From: Clostridia bacterium
GTDB taxonomy: Bacteria > Bacillota_A > Clostridia > Lachnospirales > Lachnospiraceae
NCBI GenBank assembly: GCA_012515365.1
Contig: JAAYYM010000711.1
Location: forward strand, 1 to 10,809
Length of the DNA: 10,809 nucleotides
Direction: 5' to 3'
In this document: positions 1 through 7,489 of the stretch, in pieces
Position numbering within the stretch: the first letter of the stretch is position 1
Layout of the letters: each line of letters begins with the position of its first letter
Position numbers and translations under genes: made by a program
Notes under the pieces: model-generated
Database searches by the model: none
What the model was told of the DNA's origin: nothing
What the model saw: the letters and a program-made list of their open reading frames with translations, nothing else

Positions 1-153
1 CTGATGTGAATCAAAATTTGCTCCCTTTAAGCAGACAAAAATACTGCCCTCTTCAATCTTTCCCGTATGATATACCAAATGTTCTGCCTCGATTTGAGTG
101 TTTCCCTTTATACATTGATATTCAAGCCCTTCTAATAATTCTTCTAACAGCAT
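1..153 (-). CDS. murE: UDP-N-acetylmuramyl-tripeptide synthetase MurE, N-terminal 51 codons (cut by window edge)
   Basis: Only the N-terminus is present; the gene runs off the left edge. The start ATG (complement of 151-153) is preceded by a good Shine-Dalgarno AAAGGAG with a short spacer. The translation begins MLLEELLEGLEYQC and contains VYHTGKIEEGSIFVCLKGA, which matches the conserved MurE N-terminal UDP-binding region (family pattern roughly V-x-D-S-R-x-V-x-x-G-x-L-F-V-x-x-x-G). MurE adds the third residue, usually meso-diaminopimelate or lysine, to UDP-MurNAc-L-Ala-D-Glu in cytoplasmic peptidoglycan precursor synthesis. It starts 23 bp after the cardiolipin synthase stop on the same strand, so co-transcription is likely. 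The usual D-S-R triplet reads H-T-G here, a mild deviation. The catalytic ligase domain and the region that sets amino-acid specificity lie outside the window, so substrate choice cannot be judged. Confidence 0.8.
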   Translation of the reverse strand, partial: MLLEELLEGLEYQCIKGNTQIEAEHLVYHTGKIEEGSIFVCLKGANFDSHQ

Positions 154-176
154 CGTTTGTCTCCTTTTGAAAGTCA

Positions 177-1769
177 TTATAGTAATGCACTAAATATGCG
201 AAACAGTCTTCCTAATATCCTCTGTGGTATCGGTATTCTCTTTAGTTCATCATTGTTGATCATTAAACTTTTATCTATCGTATCCATGAAATCCTGCTTG
301 ATGTTTTCAAGAACTGGATTCTTATATATAAATACAGCCGTTTCAAAATGATGATAAAGACTACGATAATCAAGATTGATCGAGCCAACGATTGCCTCTT
401 TATCGTCTGATAGAAATACCTTTGCATGTACAAACCCGGGAAGATACTCATAAATCTTTACACCGGCCTGTGTCAGCGTCTGATAATATGTCTTTGCAAT
501 ATAGAATGGAATTTTTTTATCCGGAATATGTGGAAGTATAATTCGGACATCAATTCCTCTTTTGGAAGCAAAGCAGATTGCAGAAAGCATTTCATGATCC
601 AATATCAGATATGGCGTCATAATATATACATATCGTCTTGCACAGTTTAAGATATTACGATATACATCTTCTGCCACATCCTCTGCGTTAACAGGATCAT
701 CTGTATACGGTACAACATATCCATCTGTTGGAAGCGGCTCGCGAAAACGTTTCGTTCTTAAGTAATTCGCATACTCCCCATCCCGGTTTGTTTCTGCATA
801 CCACATCTGTAGAAAATAAACCGTCATACTGCGTACGCCATCTCCATAAAGTTTAACACCGGTATCTTTCCAATAGCCATATAGTTCCCTTTTGTTGATA
901 TACTCATCAGCAAGATTAATGCCACCGGTAAAACCAGTCTTACCATCAATGATCAAAAGTTTTCTATGATCTCTAAAATTCTGGTAGGTAGAAAGCATCG
1001 GTTTGATTGGAGCATATTCTTTGCACTGAATTCCATGTTTTTCAAGCTTTTTGTAATACCCATATGGCAAAGCTGCGACTGAACAGGTTCCATCATATAA
1101 AACCCTTACTTCTACACCAGCCTTGACCTTTTCTTTAAGGATCCCCAGGATTGTATTCCACATGATTCCTTCTTCAATGATGAAATACTCAATAAAGATA
1201 TACTCCTGCGCTTTTCTAAGTTCCTGCTTGACTGCTTCATAATAAGGCTGTCCATTCGGATAATATGCCACATCTGTATTGCTGAAAATAGGCGCATGTG
1301 CAGTGTGTTCAAAGTAATAGGAAAGACCAGCGAGTTGCTCGGATTCCTTTCCGATTTCTTTTACCAATTCTTGATCCTGTCTCAGAAAAGACTCTGCTTC
1401 CTGTCTTCTTCTGGCTATATTCTTCTTAAGTCCATATGCTCCCGGATTGATCTTTACCATAATATAAAACAATACGCCAAAGATTGGCAACATACAAACA
1501 GGCAGCATCCATGCAAGCTTAAACTCTGGTCTGTTGTCACAATTAATGATATAGATGATCAGCACGACACTCATAAGAGTAAATGCTGTCATAAAGTATT
1601 CCAGATAATGATTCATCCGAAGATAAATCGAAATCAAAATCGCAATCTGTACAAGCAGTAATAAAATTGTCAGCATAGAGCGGCTGAATACAACCCTGAA
1701 AAACAACCGCTTTCCTTTTGTCTTTACTTTTTCTGTGCCCTTAAACCCCATAAACTCATTTCCAATCAT
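177..1769 (-). CDS. cls: Cardiolipin synthase, phospholipase D superfamily
   Basis: A 530-residue membrane enzyme that condenses phosphatidylglycerol molecules to cardiolipin plus glycerol. Three hydrophobic segments are visible at about residues 32-50, 55-77 and 84-106, followed by a cytoplasmic catalytic part with both HKD motifs: H268-R-K270-LLII-D275 then GxxGG, and H448-A-K450-VFLS-D455 then GSIN. Two HKD motifs, N-terminal membrane helices and this length fit bacterial Cls proteins of Firmicutes (about 480-520 residues). The first ATG is used here. An internal ATG at residue 7 has an upstream GGAAATGAG that could serve as a ribosome site, so the true protein may be six residues shorter. 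The gene begins 8 bp after the stop of the upstream amidohydrolase and is followed 23 bp later by murE, so it appears to belong to the same long transcript. Another PLD-type phosphatidyltransferase is possible, but Cls is the strong call. Confidence 0.93.
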   Translation of the reverse strand: MIGNEFMGFKGTEKVKTKGKRLFFRVVFSRSMLTILLLLVQIAILISIYLRMNHYLEYFMTAFTLMSVVLIIYIINCDNRPEFKLAWMLPVCMLPIFGVLFYIMVKINPGAYGLKKNIARRRQEAESFLRQDQELVKEIGKESEQLAGLSYYFEHTAHAPIFSNTDVAYYPNGQPYYEAVKQELRKAQEYIFIEYFIIEEGIMWNTILGILKEKVKAGVEVRVLYDGTCSVAALPYGYYKKLEKHGIQCKEYAPIKPMLSTYQNFRDHRKLLIIDGKTGFTGGINLADEYINKRELYGYWKDTGVKLYGDGVRSMTVYFLQMWYAETNRDGEYANYLRTKRFREPLPTDGYVVPYTDDPVNAEDVAEDVYRNILNCARRYVYIMTPYLILDHEMLSAICFASKRGIDVRIILPHIPDKKIPFYIAKTYYQTLTQAGVKIYEYLPGFVHAKVFLSDDKEAIVGSINLDYRSLYHHFETAVFIYKNPVLENIKQDFMDTIDKSLMINNDELKRIPIPQRILGRLFRIFSALL

Positions 1770-1777
1770 TCATGCTG

Positions 1778-3055
1778 TTATCGCAATAACCTCGATGCTA
1801 TTTCATTCGATTTGCGATATATATCTTCTGGTGTCTCGTCAATATAGAATTTTTCATTTTCATAAAGAATCTTACCGTGTATCATTGTCATTTTGACGTT
1901 TAATTTTGATCCACTGTAAACAATATTTTTCTCAATGTTATTTAGTGGCTGCATATTAGGCTGATTTAAATCAATCATGATCATGTCTGCCAGTTTACCC
2001 TCTGCAAGCACATCACAACGGTTAAGTCCCATCGCCTTAGCACCACCGACGGTTGCCATCGTAAGGATCTCTCTTGCATCAAGTGCTGATGCATCCATCT
2101 CTTTAAGCTTTGTCAGTCCTGCCACCAAAAACATCTCACGGAACATATCCAGACAATTATTGCTGGCAGGTCCGTCTGTTCCAATCGCTACATTAACACC
2201 GGCATCTACATAAGTCTTGATCGGTGCGATTCCACTTGCAAGCTTCGCATTAGAAGCAGGATTCGTTACAATCGTTAAGTTACGTTTTTTAAAGATTTCG
2301 ATATCTTCCGGACTCAGATAAACACAATGATATCCGCCACCGCCAAAATCAAACATGCCAAGGGAATCTAAAAATGCTGTCGGAGTCATTCCATACCGCT
2401 TGATGCATTCATCTGTTTCGAGTTTTGTTTCACACAGATGTGTAAATACAGGTGCCTGATACTTATGTGCCATTGCACTGACACTCTCCAGCAATTCTTT
2501 GGTGCAGGTATATTCTGCATGAAATCCCAACTGATAGCTTGTTAACGGATCTTGACCATTTAACTTAAGGAAACGCTCTTCCATTACTTCAAGTGTCGGT
2601 CCGAATTTATTGATTCCACTAACCTGTACGACACGCATTCCGGCATCACGGCATGCATTTGCAATCGCTGTCGGTGAGAGATACATTTCAAAAATGGATG
2701 TGATTCCACTGGTCAGATATTCAAGGATTGCTAATTTGGTTAAGGTGTAGATGTCCTCATCCTGCATCTTTGCTTCTACCGGAAATACCTGTTCCTCCAG
2801 CCAGTCCTGCAGTGGCAGATCATCTGCAAAGGAACGTAGTAATGTCATGGCAGAATGCGTGTGCGCATCTTTAAAACCAGGCATGATCAGATTTCCTTTC
2901 ACATCAATCTCACGATCCCATTTGATACCGTCAGACGCCTTCTCTTCTTTTCCTACATAGGTGATCAGCTCATCCTGCACCCAGACTTCTCCCATAAAAA
3001 TAGGTTCATCCATTACCATTGTTAAGACTCTGGCATTATAAAATCTATAATTCAT
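1778..3055 (-). CDS. mtaD: 5-methylthioadenosine / S-adenosylhomocysteine deaminase (amidohydrolase family)
   Basis: A 425-residue metal-dependent amidohydrolase. Visible ligand and catalytic residues are the beta-strand-1 motif H65-T-H67 (in DAHTHSAM), H179 (GFHAEYT), H206 with E209 (THLCET), and D294 (IGTDGPASNN). This arrangement and length match the MtaD/SAH deaminase group and its relatives (chlorohydrolase/guanine deaminase-like proteins). The expected reaction is deamination of MTA to methylthioinosine and of SAH to S-inosylhomocysteine; several characterised members also accept adenosine, so exact specificity is uncertain. It lies 15 bp after the cytidine deaminase stop with SD-like GAAGGGA ahead of its ATG, and 8 bp before cls. 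Co-location with purine nucleoside phosphorylase suggests deamination followed by phosphorolysis. Family assignment is secure; the preferred nucleoside is inferred. Confidence 0.88.
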   Translation of the reverse strand: MNYRFYNARVLTMVMDEPIFMGEVWVQDELITYVGKEEKASDGIKWDREIDVKGNLIMPGFKDAHTHSAMTLLRSFADDLPLQDWLEEQVFPVEAKMQDEDIYTLTKLAILEYLTSGITSIFEMYLSPTAIANACRDAGMRVVQVSGINKFGPTLEVMEERFLKLNGQDPLTSYQLGFHAEYTCTKELLESVSAMAHKYQAPVFTHLCETKLETDECIKRYGMTPTAFLDSLGMFDFGGGGYHCVYLSPEDIEIFKKRNLTIVTNPASNAKLASGIAPIKTYVDAGVNVAIGTDGPASNNCLDMFREMFLVAGLTKLKEMDASALDAREILTMATVGGAKAMGLNRCDVLAEGKLADMIMIDLNQPNMQPLNNIEKNIVYSGSKLNVKMTMIHGKILYENEKFYIDETPEDIYRKSNEIASRLLR

Positions 3056-3070
3056 ATCTTAATCCCTTCT

Positions 3071-3481
3071 CTACTGTATGTTTTTTGGTCCAAATCCATT
3101 TGGTAATAAATCACTCAATAAAATCTTTTGATAATCAGACTCACTCTTTGCGATGATCACATAGAACCTGTCCGCCTCACAAAATTCATTTAGCACCTGC
3201 CTGCATGCACCACATGGAAATGCATACTGAGGCTGCTCGCCGGACTTTCCACCTACGATCGCGATTGCCTTAAATGAGCGAATCCCCTTGCTGACTGCTT
3301 TAAAAACTGCAGTACGTTCTGCACAGTTACTGAGTCCATAGGATGCATTTTCGATGTTACAGCCCTTCACTACTTTATCATCTGCAGATAATAATGCTGC
3401 ACCTACCCGATATCCGGAATAGGGTGCATATGCCTTTTTTTGTGCCTTAAATGCTTCTTTAATCAGTTCTGTATCACTCAT
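3071..3481 (-). CDS. cdd: Cytidine deaminase, homotetrameric type
   Basis: A 136-residue protein, the length of the small tetrameric cytidine deaminases such as B. subtilis Cdd. It carries the zinc site C53-A-E55 (NCAERTA) and P-C90-GAC93, with E55 the proton shuttle, and the substrate-binding segment GCNIENASYG. It hydrolyses cytidine and deoxycytidine to uridine and deoxyuridine in pyrimidine salvage. The start ATG is inside the 3' end of the preceding lipoprotein gene: ATGAGTGA contains both the cdd start and the upstream stop, an 8-nt overlap. AGGAGA (3487-3492) lies just upstream within that gene, which points to translational coupling. It is followed 15 bp later by the MTA/SAH deaminase gene. 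Confidence 0.96.
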   Translation of the reverse strand: MSDTELIKEAFKAQKKAYAPYSGYRVGAALLSADDKVVKGCNIENASYGLSNCAERTAVFKAVSKGIRSFKAIAIVGGKSGEQPQYAFPCGACRQVLNEFCEADRFYVIIAKSESDYQKILLSDLLPNGFGPKNIQ

Positions 3482-4577
3482 CTAAATCTCCTAAGCTTAT
3501 ATATTCTACCTTTGTATTGGTCAGTTCCAGTGAAGATGCATCAATTGGATCTGTTTCATTACTGATTTCAATATTTCCTTCTACAATTTCAGTATATAAC
3601 ATGTCATAATCAGACTGTTTGAAATTGTTTAGTCTGGAATTCGTCATCGGAAGACCAACACCATCATTTTCTGCACCCAGTATTTTCGTTTTTCCACCCT
3701 GAAAGGTACCGTCATAGCAAGATGCGATCGCCTTTTCAACAGCATCTGTAAGATGCTTGGTCGCACTGGTGATTACGCAATCTGACAAATAAGCCTGATC
3801 CACATCAACACCAATCACAGTGTTCTTTCCTGTTTTCGCAGATTTGATCACAGCGGTGATCAGATTTCCACCACAGGCAAAGATTGTTTGTGTTCCTTCC
3901 TGATACCATTTTGCTGCAATGCTTTCTACAGTCTTAGTCGGTTCATAGGTCTCGGCATATCCATAACGTACATTAACTTCTATGCCTGCTTCTCTGGCTG
4001 CGTAATCAATTCCCTGCAGATAACCATACCCATAGCGCACTACAGGAGGGATGGACATACCACCGATAAATCCAAGATTTGTATTGCCTTCTTTCACTGC
4101 GCAGTATCCGGCTAAAAATCCTGATTCCTCTTCTTTAAACATGATCGGCAATACATTTTCTTTGGTTTCATAAACAGAATAATCAGCCGTATGAGGCTCG
4201 CCGTCAATCAAAATAAATTTCTGTTCCGGATAGATATCCTGTGCCAGATATACCGGTTCTTCATAAATAAATCCACTGCAGACGACAATCTTTGCCCCAT
4301 GTCTGATCGCAATTCCGATCGCCTCCAGATAAGATTCTGAAGTTGCATTTTTCGGAACATAATACTGATATGTGATCCCATGCTCATCCCCATATTCCTT
4401 TACGCCCTCCCAAAGGCTTTGATTATAGGAATGATCTTCCACTGTACTAAAAGAAGTAATCAGTGCAATCTCTGCATCCTTGATGGTACTTTCCTTCTTT
4501 TGGGCAGTGCATCCGGTCATTAAGACCATCATCAGCAATATGATATTCAAAACAAGGATACTTTTTCTCTTTTGCAT
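3474..4577 (-). CDS. BMP-family (PnrA-like) nucleoside-binding lipoprotein
   Basis: A 367-residue exported lipoprotein. The N-terminus has basic residues (QKRK), a hydrophobic stretch and a lipobox LMTG-C23, so C23 should be lipidated and the protein anchored outside the membrane. The mature part has the features of the Bmp/PnrA substrate-binding fold: IALITSFSTVEDHSYNQSLWEGV near the N-terminus, VVCSGF, FILIDGE, GFIGGM, IFACGGN and VIGVDVDQ. Family members bind purine nucleosides or related ligands for ABC import. The SD AGGAGA lies at 4585-4590, and the gene begins 22 bp after the PNP stop and overlaps cdd by 8 nt. That neighbourhood supports nucleoside as ligand, although ligand identity is inferred. 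No cognate ATPase or permease gene is in the window. It is a little longer at the C-terminus than some family members, with an acidic, Asp/Glu-rich tail. Confidence 0.88.
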   Translation of the reverse strand: MQKRKSILVLNIILLMMVLMTGCTAQKKESTIKDAEIALITSFSTVEDHSYNQSLWEGVKEYGDEHGITYQYYVPKNATSESYLEAIGIAIRHGAKIVVCSGFIYEEPVYLAQDIYPEQKFILIDGEPHTADYSVYETKENVLPIMFKEEESGFLAGYCAVKEGNTNLGFIGGMSIPPVVRYGYGYLQGIDYAAREAGIEVNVRYGYAETYEPTKTVESIAAKWYQEGTQTIFACGGNLITAVIKSAKTGKNTVIGVDVDQAYLSDCVITSATKHLTDAVEKAIASCYDGTFQGGKTKILGAENDGVGLPMTNSRLNNFKQSDYDMLYTEIVEGNIEISNETDPIDASSLELTNTKVEYISLGDLDE

Positions 4578-4599
4578 AATATAATCTCCTGTCAGTTCT

Positions 4600-5424
4600 C
4601 TACTTCATACAGGTAATTGCCTGTGTAACTAATTTCTCAAACAATGGTGCTGCCTGATTGGCTGCTTCCTGCACCTCTTCATGTGTTAACGGATTTTGTG
4701 AAATTCCTGCTGCAAGATTACATACGCATGAAATTCCACAGATTTTCATGCCCATATGATTCGCCGTGATTGTCTCAACTACGGTACTCATACCTACGGC
4801 ATCGACACCCATTTTGCCTAACATTCTGATCTCTGCAGGAGATTCAAAGGAAGGACCGGTCAGCTGTGCATAAACGCCCTCTTTTAGATTGATGGAAAGC
4901 TTCTTTGCACTGTCTCTGATAATCTGCGCAAGATCCTCATCATAGACATGACTCATATCCGGGAATCGAGTTCCTAGTTCATCAATATTTGCACCAATCA
5001 ATGGATTTGGTGCAAATACTGAAATATGATCATTAATCAGCATGAAATCACCTGCTCCAAACTGTGGATTGATACCACCCGATGCATTGGTTACAAATAA
5101 GATCTGTGCTCCCATTAATTTCATCAGACGAATAGGCAGAACAACATCACTAATCGGATACCCTTCATAATAGTGCACACGCCCCTTCATACATACAACA
5201 GGAACTTCATCTACATAACCAAAAATAAACTTTCCGGCATGCCCCGGTACGGTTGAGACCGGAAAACCGTCTATTTCTGAATAATTGATTTCAGTTTCTA
5301 TTTGAATATGATCTGCATAATTTCCGAGACCTGATCCAAGAACCAACGCTACTTTCGGTACAAACTGCGTTTTCTTTTTCACTCCCTCATAGCATTTTAA
5401 TAGTTTTTCATATACTTCATTCAT
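4600..5424 (-). CDS. Purine nucleoside phosphorylase, trimeric 6-oxopurine type
   Basis: A 274-residue cytosolic enzyme (from ATG at 5424) that cleaves inosine and guanosine type nucleosides with phosphate to base plus (deoxy)ribose-1-phosphate. Visible motifs are the phosphate-binding loop GSGLG (30-34), VPGHAG (59-64), R82-V-H84-YYEG, TNASGG (112-117), LTGPSFESPAE with the GMSTVVE segment, and CNLAAG near the C-terminus. These mark the trimeric PNP family (PunA/PupG-like) rather than hexameric DeoD. The first in-frame ATG is at 5457, but GGAGG at 5433-5437 sits 8 nt before the ATG at 5424, the homologous N-terminus begins there (MNEVYEKLL), and the candidate -10 box covers the upstream ATG; so the start is set at 5424. 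It is the first gene of the salvage run. Confidence 0.94.
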   Translation of the reverse strand: MNEVYEKLLKCYEGVKKKTQFVPKVALVLGSGLGNYADHIQIETEINYSEIDGFPVSTVPGHAGKFIFGYVDEVPVVCMKGRVHYYEGYPISDVVLPIRLMKLMGAQILFVTNASGGINPQFGAGDFMLINDHISVFAPNPLIGANIDELGTRFPDMSHVYDEDLAQIIRDSAKKLSINLKEGVYAQLTGPSFESPAEIRMLGKMGVDAVGMSTVVETITANHMGMKICGISCVCNLAAGISQNPLTHEEVQEAANQAAPLFEKLVTQAITCMK

Positions 5425-5432
5425 CCGTATTT

Positions 5433-5437
5433 CCTCC
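5433..5437 (-). promoter_or_regulatory. Shine-Dalgarno GGAGG that fixes the PNP start
   Basis: GGAGG on the minus strand, 8 nt before the ATG at 5424. The more distal in-frame ATG at 5457 lacks a comparable site, which supports the shorter protein. Confidence 0.75.
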
Positions 5438-5455
5438 AGACCCAATATTTTTATC

Positions 5456-5461
5456 ATTATA
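5456..5461 (-). promoter_or_regulatory. Extended -10 promoter for the nucleoside salvage run
   Basis: The minus strand reads TGTGC-TATAAT in the 63-bp gap between spoIVA and the PNP gene: a perfect -10 with a TGn extension. The -35 region 17 bp upstream is weak (TTTCTT), as is common for extended -10 promoters. The start point would fall near 5449, leaving a leader of about 25 nt that contains the GGAGG. This would separate transcription of pnp-bmp-cdd-mtaD-cls-murE from spoIVA. Confidence 0.55.
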
Positions 5462-5487
5462 GCACATTTTAAATGAAAAAGAAATTC

Positions 5488-6981
5488 CTATATAATGATA
5501 CAGACAAGTCCGCCATTTGTATCATTTACGATTTTCTGCATCGTTTCCTGCAGCTTCATCTGGCTTTCATCTCCGATCATTGCGACCTTATTGCTGATTC
5601 CGTCATTGACAAGCTGAGCAATACTCTTACCAAAAATATTGGTTTCCCAGATACCCTCTTGCGTCTTACGTGCCTGATTGATAAACTCAATCAGATCATT
5701 TGCCTGATCTTCACTTCCGACGATTGGTGCGATTTCTGTTTCGATATTAGCGCGGATCATATGTATGGAAGGACTCTCTGCCTTGATTTTTACGCCAAAT
5801 TTATTACCATGCTTAATAACCTGTGGTTCCTCTAGTGTGATTTCTTCTCTTTCCGGTGTTACGACTCCATAGCCCTTATACCTTACCGCATCCAGTGCAT
5901 ATTTAACCTTCTCATACTCCTTTTTCATCTGTACAAGTGTACGGAACAGAGAAAGCATTTGATATTCACCTTTTATTTCTTCGCCTAGCATATCGCTAAA
6001 CATCTGGTAATAATATTGTTCATCAAGTTCCAGCAAAACACGTACTACGCCTGTTGACATATCAATATGATCTACACGCAGACGCTTGCAGCACTCCTTG
6101 GAAAGTGAAATACCGCCCTGCTTGATATCATGGATCGTCTGCTTTTTGGTCATCAGTTCTCTGACACCATTCACTAGTTCTTTCTTAACAATATGCTCAT
6201 TTGGCAGCAATTCAATCCATTTTGGCATATAGAATTCAATCGCTGATAATGGAAATTCGTAAAGAATCGTTTCTATAATCCTGTTAAGATCCTCTCTTTT
6301 CAGCTGTTCACAGTTGACACACATTGTCGTAACCTGATATTGCAAAGCAATCTCATCAGCAGTCTTTTGTGTATCTGCACTATAAGGCCGGTTTGAATTT
6401 AGAAGTACAATAAATGGTCTGTTCAGACTTTTCAGCTCCATAATTGCCCTTCCCTCTGCTTCCAGATAGTTTTCCCGTGGAATTTCGCCAAAGGATCCAT
6501 CACTCGTAATGACAATACCGATGGTAGAGTGTTCATTGATGACACGCTTTGTTCCGATCTCAGCTGCCTTTGTAAACGGAATTGCATAATCAAACCAAGG
6601 CGTTTTTACCATACGCTCTTTCGCATCCTCGATATGCCCTGATGCGCCTTCTACCATATATCCGACACAATCCACAAGTCTCACCGATACCTGAACATCC
6701 GCTTCCTCGTCAAGTGTAATCTCTATTGCTTCTTTCGGAATGAATTTTGGCTCTGTCGTTGTAATTGTTTTTCCGCCGGAGCTCTGTGGGAGCTCATCAA
6801 TGGCCCTGTTTTTTTCATGCTCATCCGTGATATGGTTAAGAACCAGTTCCTCCATAAAGCGCTTAATGAACGTTGATTTTCCGGTTCTCACCGGACCCAC
6901 GACTCCAATGTAGATTTCCCCATTTGTCCGGTTCTTGATATCCTGGTACAGCCTTGATCCGCGATTTTCGTTATTGTCCAT
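5488..6981 (-). CDS. spoIVA: Stage IV sporulation protein A, spore coat morphogenetic ATPase
   Basis: A 497-residue protein close to the usual length (about 492). SpoIVA is made in the mother cell under sigma-E, coats the outer forespore membrane and polymerises with ATP hydrolysis to form the basement layer for coat assembly. The N-terminal NTPase domain is clear: Walker A G29-PVRTGK35-S36-T37, the threonine-rich segment GKTITTTEPKFIP (70-82) that corresponds to the sensor region, and Walker B-like LVDCVGY with D104. The C-terminus ends NGGLVCIII, as in the conserved membrane-targeting tail of the family. The ATG at 6979-6981 is preceded by GGGG seven bases upstream, a modest ribosome site. 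The gene is complete, which indicates the host is, or recently was, a spore former. It lies between the LytTR cassette and the salvage run. Confidence 0.97.
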   Translation of the reverse strand: MDNNENRGSRLYQDIKNRTNGEIYIGVVGPVRTGKSTFIKRFMEELVLNHITDEHEKNRAIDELPQSSGGKTITTTEPKFIPKEAIEITLDEEADVQVSVRLVDCVGYMVEGASGHIEDAKERMVKTPWFDYAIPFTKAAEIGTKRVINEHSTIGIVITSDGSFGEIPRENYLEAEGRAIMELKSLNRPFIVLLNSNRPYSADTQKTADEIALQYQVTTMCVNCEQLKREDLNRIIETILYEFPLSAIEFYMPKWIELLPNEHIVKKELVNGVRELMTKKQTIHDIKQGGISLSKECCKRLRVDHIDMSTGVVRVLLELDEQYYYQMFSDMLGEEIKGEYQMLSLFRTLVQMKKEYEKVKYALDAVRYKGYGVVTPEREEITLEEPQVIKHGNKFGVKIKAESPSIHMIRANIETEIAPIVGSEDQANDLIEFINQARKTQEGIWETNIFGKSIAQLVNDGISNKVAMIGDESQMKLQETMQKIVNDTNGGLVCIII

Positions 6982-6986
6982 AAAAA

Positions 6987-7026
6987 TACCCCATTCCTGT
7001 TTATTTATATATATGGGAATGAGGTA
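6987..7026 (-). promoter_or_regulatory. Hairpin in the spoIVA leader, possible terminator or SD-sequestering stem
   Basis: On the minus strand TACCTCATTCC (7026-7016) pairs with GGAATGGGGTA (6997-6987): 11 bp with one G-U, separated by an 18-nt AT-rich loop. It is followed at once by TTTTT (6986-6982) and then the spoIVA ATG. It resembles an intrinsic terminator for the upstream LytTR/DUF3021 genes, and its 3' arm holds the GGGG ribosome site. Confidence 0.5.
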
Positions 7027-7036
7027 TCCATTATTC
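7008..7036 (-). promoter_or_regulatory. Candidate sigma-E promoter of spoIVA
   Basis: The minus strand reads GAATAAT (7036-7030), 14 bp, then CATATATA (7015-7008). The sigma-E pattern known from B. subtilis is KMATATT-N14/15-CATACAHT; the -35 matches at six of seven positions and the -10 at five of eight. SpoIVA is a known sigma-E product in Bacillus, so a site here is expected. The start point would be near 7001. This is a match by eye in an AT-rich stretch, so moderate confidence only. Confidence 0.45.
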
Positions 7037-7479
7037 TATTTTTTTAATTCTTCCTCACGCTTTTCAAGTAGTGCATTCATCTCCTTGGCTGAACGCCTTG
7101 ATGTGTTAAAATAGATCACTTTGATAAACGCATAAACCACAATGATGGTGACTTCCATTGCCACTACCATTTTCCAGTCTGTAATAAGAAACCATTCAAA
7201 TAGAAAACCACCAGTCAGCACAACAATATGGATGTAAACATATGTGCCAAGCGTTCGAATGATCTCACCCTTTTTACTCAGATTGTCATTCTGATAAAAA
7301 AAGCTACAGACAGCGCATAAAGCTGACACAATAATAATCTGCCAAAGTAAGACTCCGCCACTATCAATAGATCCTTTCCATAATAACGTAATATAGACAG
7401 CTGATGCAATGCAGACAGCCGAGTTGATTTTTGTAAAAATATCTATATAATCGCGAACTGCTTTTTTCCAATTTTCCAT
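7036..7479 (-). CDS. DUF3021 family membrane protein (LytTR partner)
   Basis: A 147-residue small integral membrane protein. Four hydrophobic segments are visible: roughly residues 20-35 (VCIASAVYITLLW), 44-61 (LLWQIIIVSALCAVCSFF), 78-97 (TYVYIHIVVLTGGFLFEWFL) and 102-122 (WKMVVAMEVTIIVVYAFIKVIYF), ending in a charged tail rich in Glu and Lys. Size, topology and position directly after a LytTR gene match DUF3021. The biochemical role is not established; small membrane proteins paired with LytTR regulators are often thought to hold or modulate the regulator. Two ATGs are adjacent: AGGAGG (7485-7490) is 5 nt from the second (7479) and only 2 nt from the first (7482), so the second is chosen. 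The gene follows the LytTR stop by about 10 bp. Confidence 0.82.
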   Translation of the reverse strand: MENWKKAVRDYIDIFTKINSAVCIASAVYITLLWKGSIDSGGVLLWQIIIVSALCAVCSFFYQNDNLSKKGEIIRTLGTYVYIHIVVLTGGFLFEWFLITDWKMVVAMEVTIIVVYAFIKVIYFNTSRRSAKEMNALLEKREEELKK

Positions 7480-7489
7480 CATATCCTCC

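Noticed and set aside
1296..1661. 121-codon plus-strand frame opposite cls
   Set aside because: It is antisense to the well-supported cardiolipin synthase and its translation shows no domain; a frame shadow.
5425..5457. Longer N-terminus for the PNP from the ATG at 5457
   Set aside because: That ATG is inside the TATAAT of the likely promoter and lacks a good ribosome site, while GGAGG precedes the ATG at 5424, where homologous sequence begins.
5494..5526. 9-bp inverted repeat (AATGATACA / TGTATCATT) at the end of spoIVA as a terminator
   Set aside because: The stem is AT-rich, lies within the last codons, and is not directly followed by a T run on the minus strand; too weak to call.
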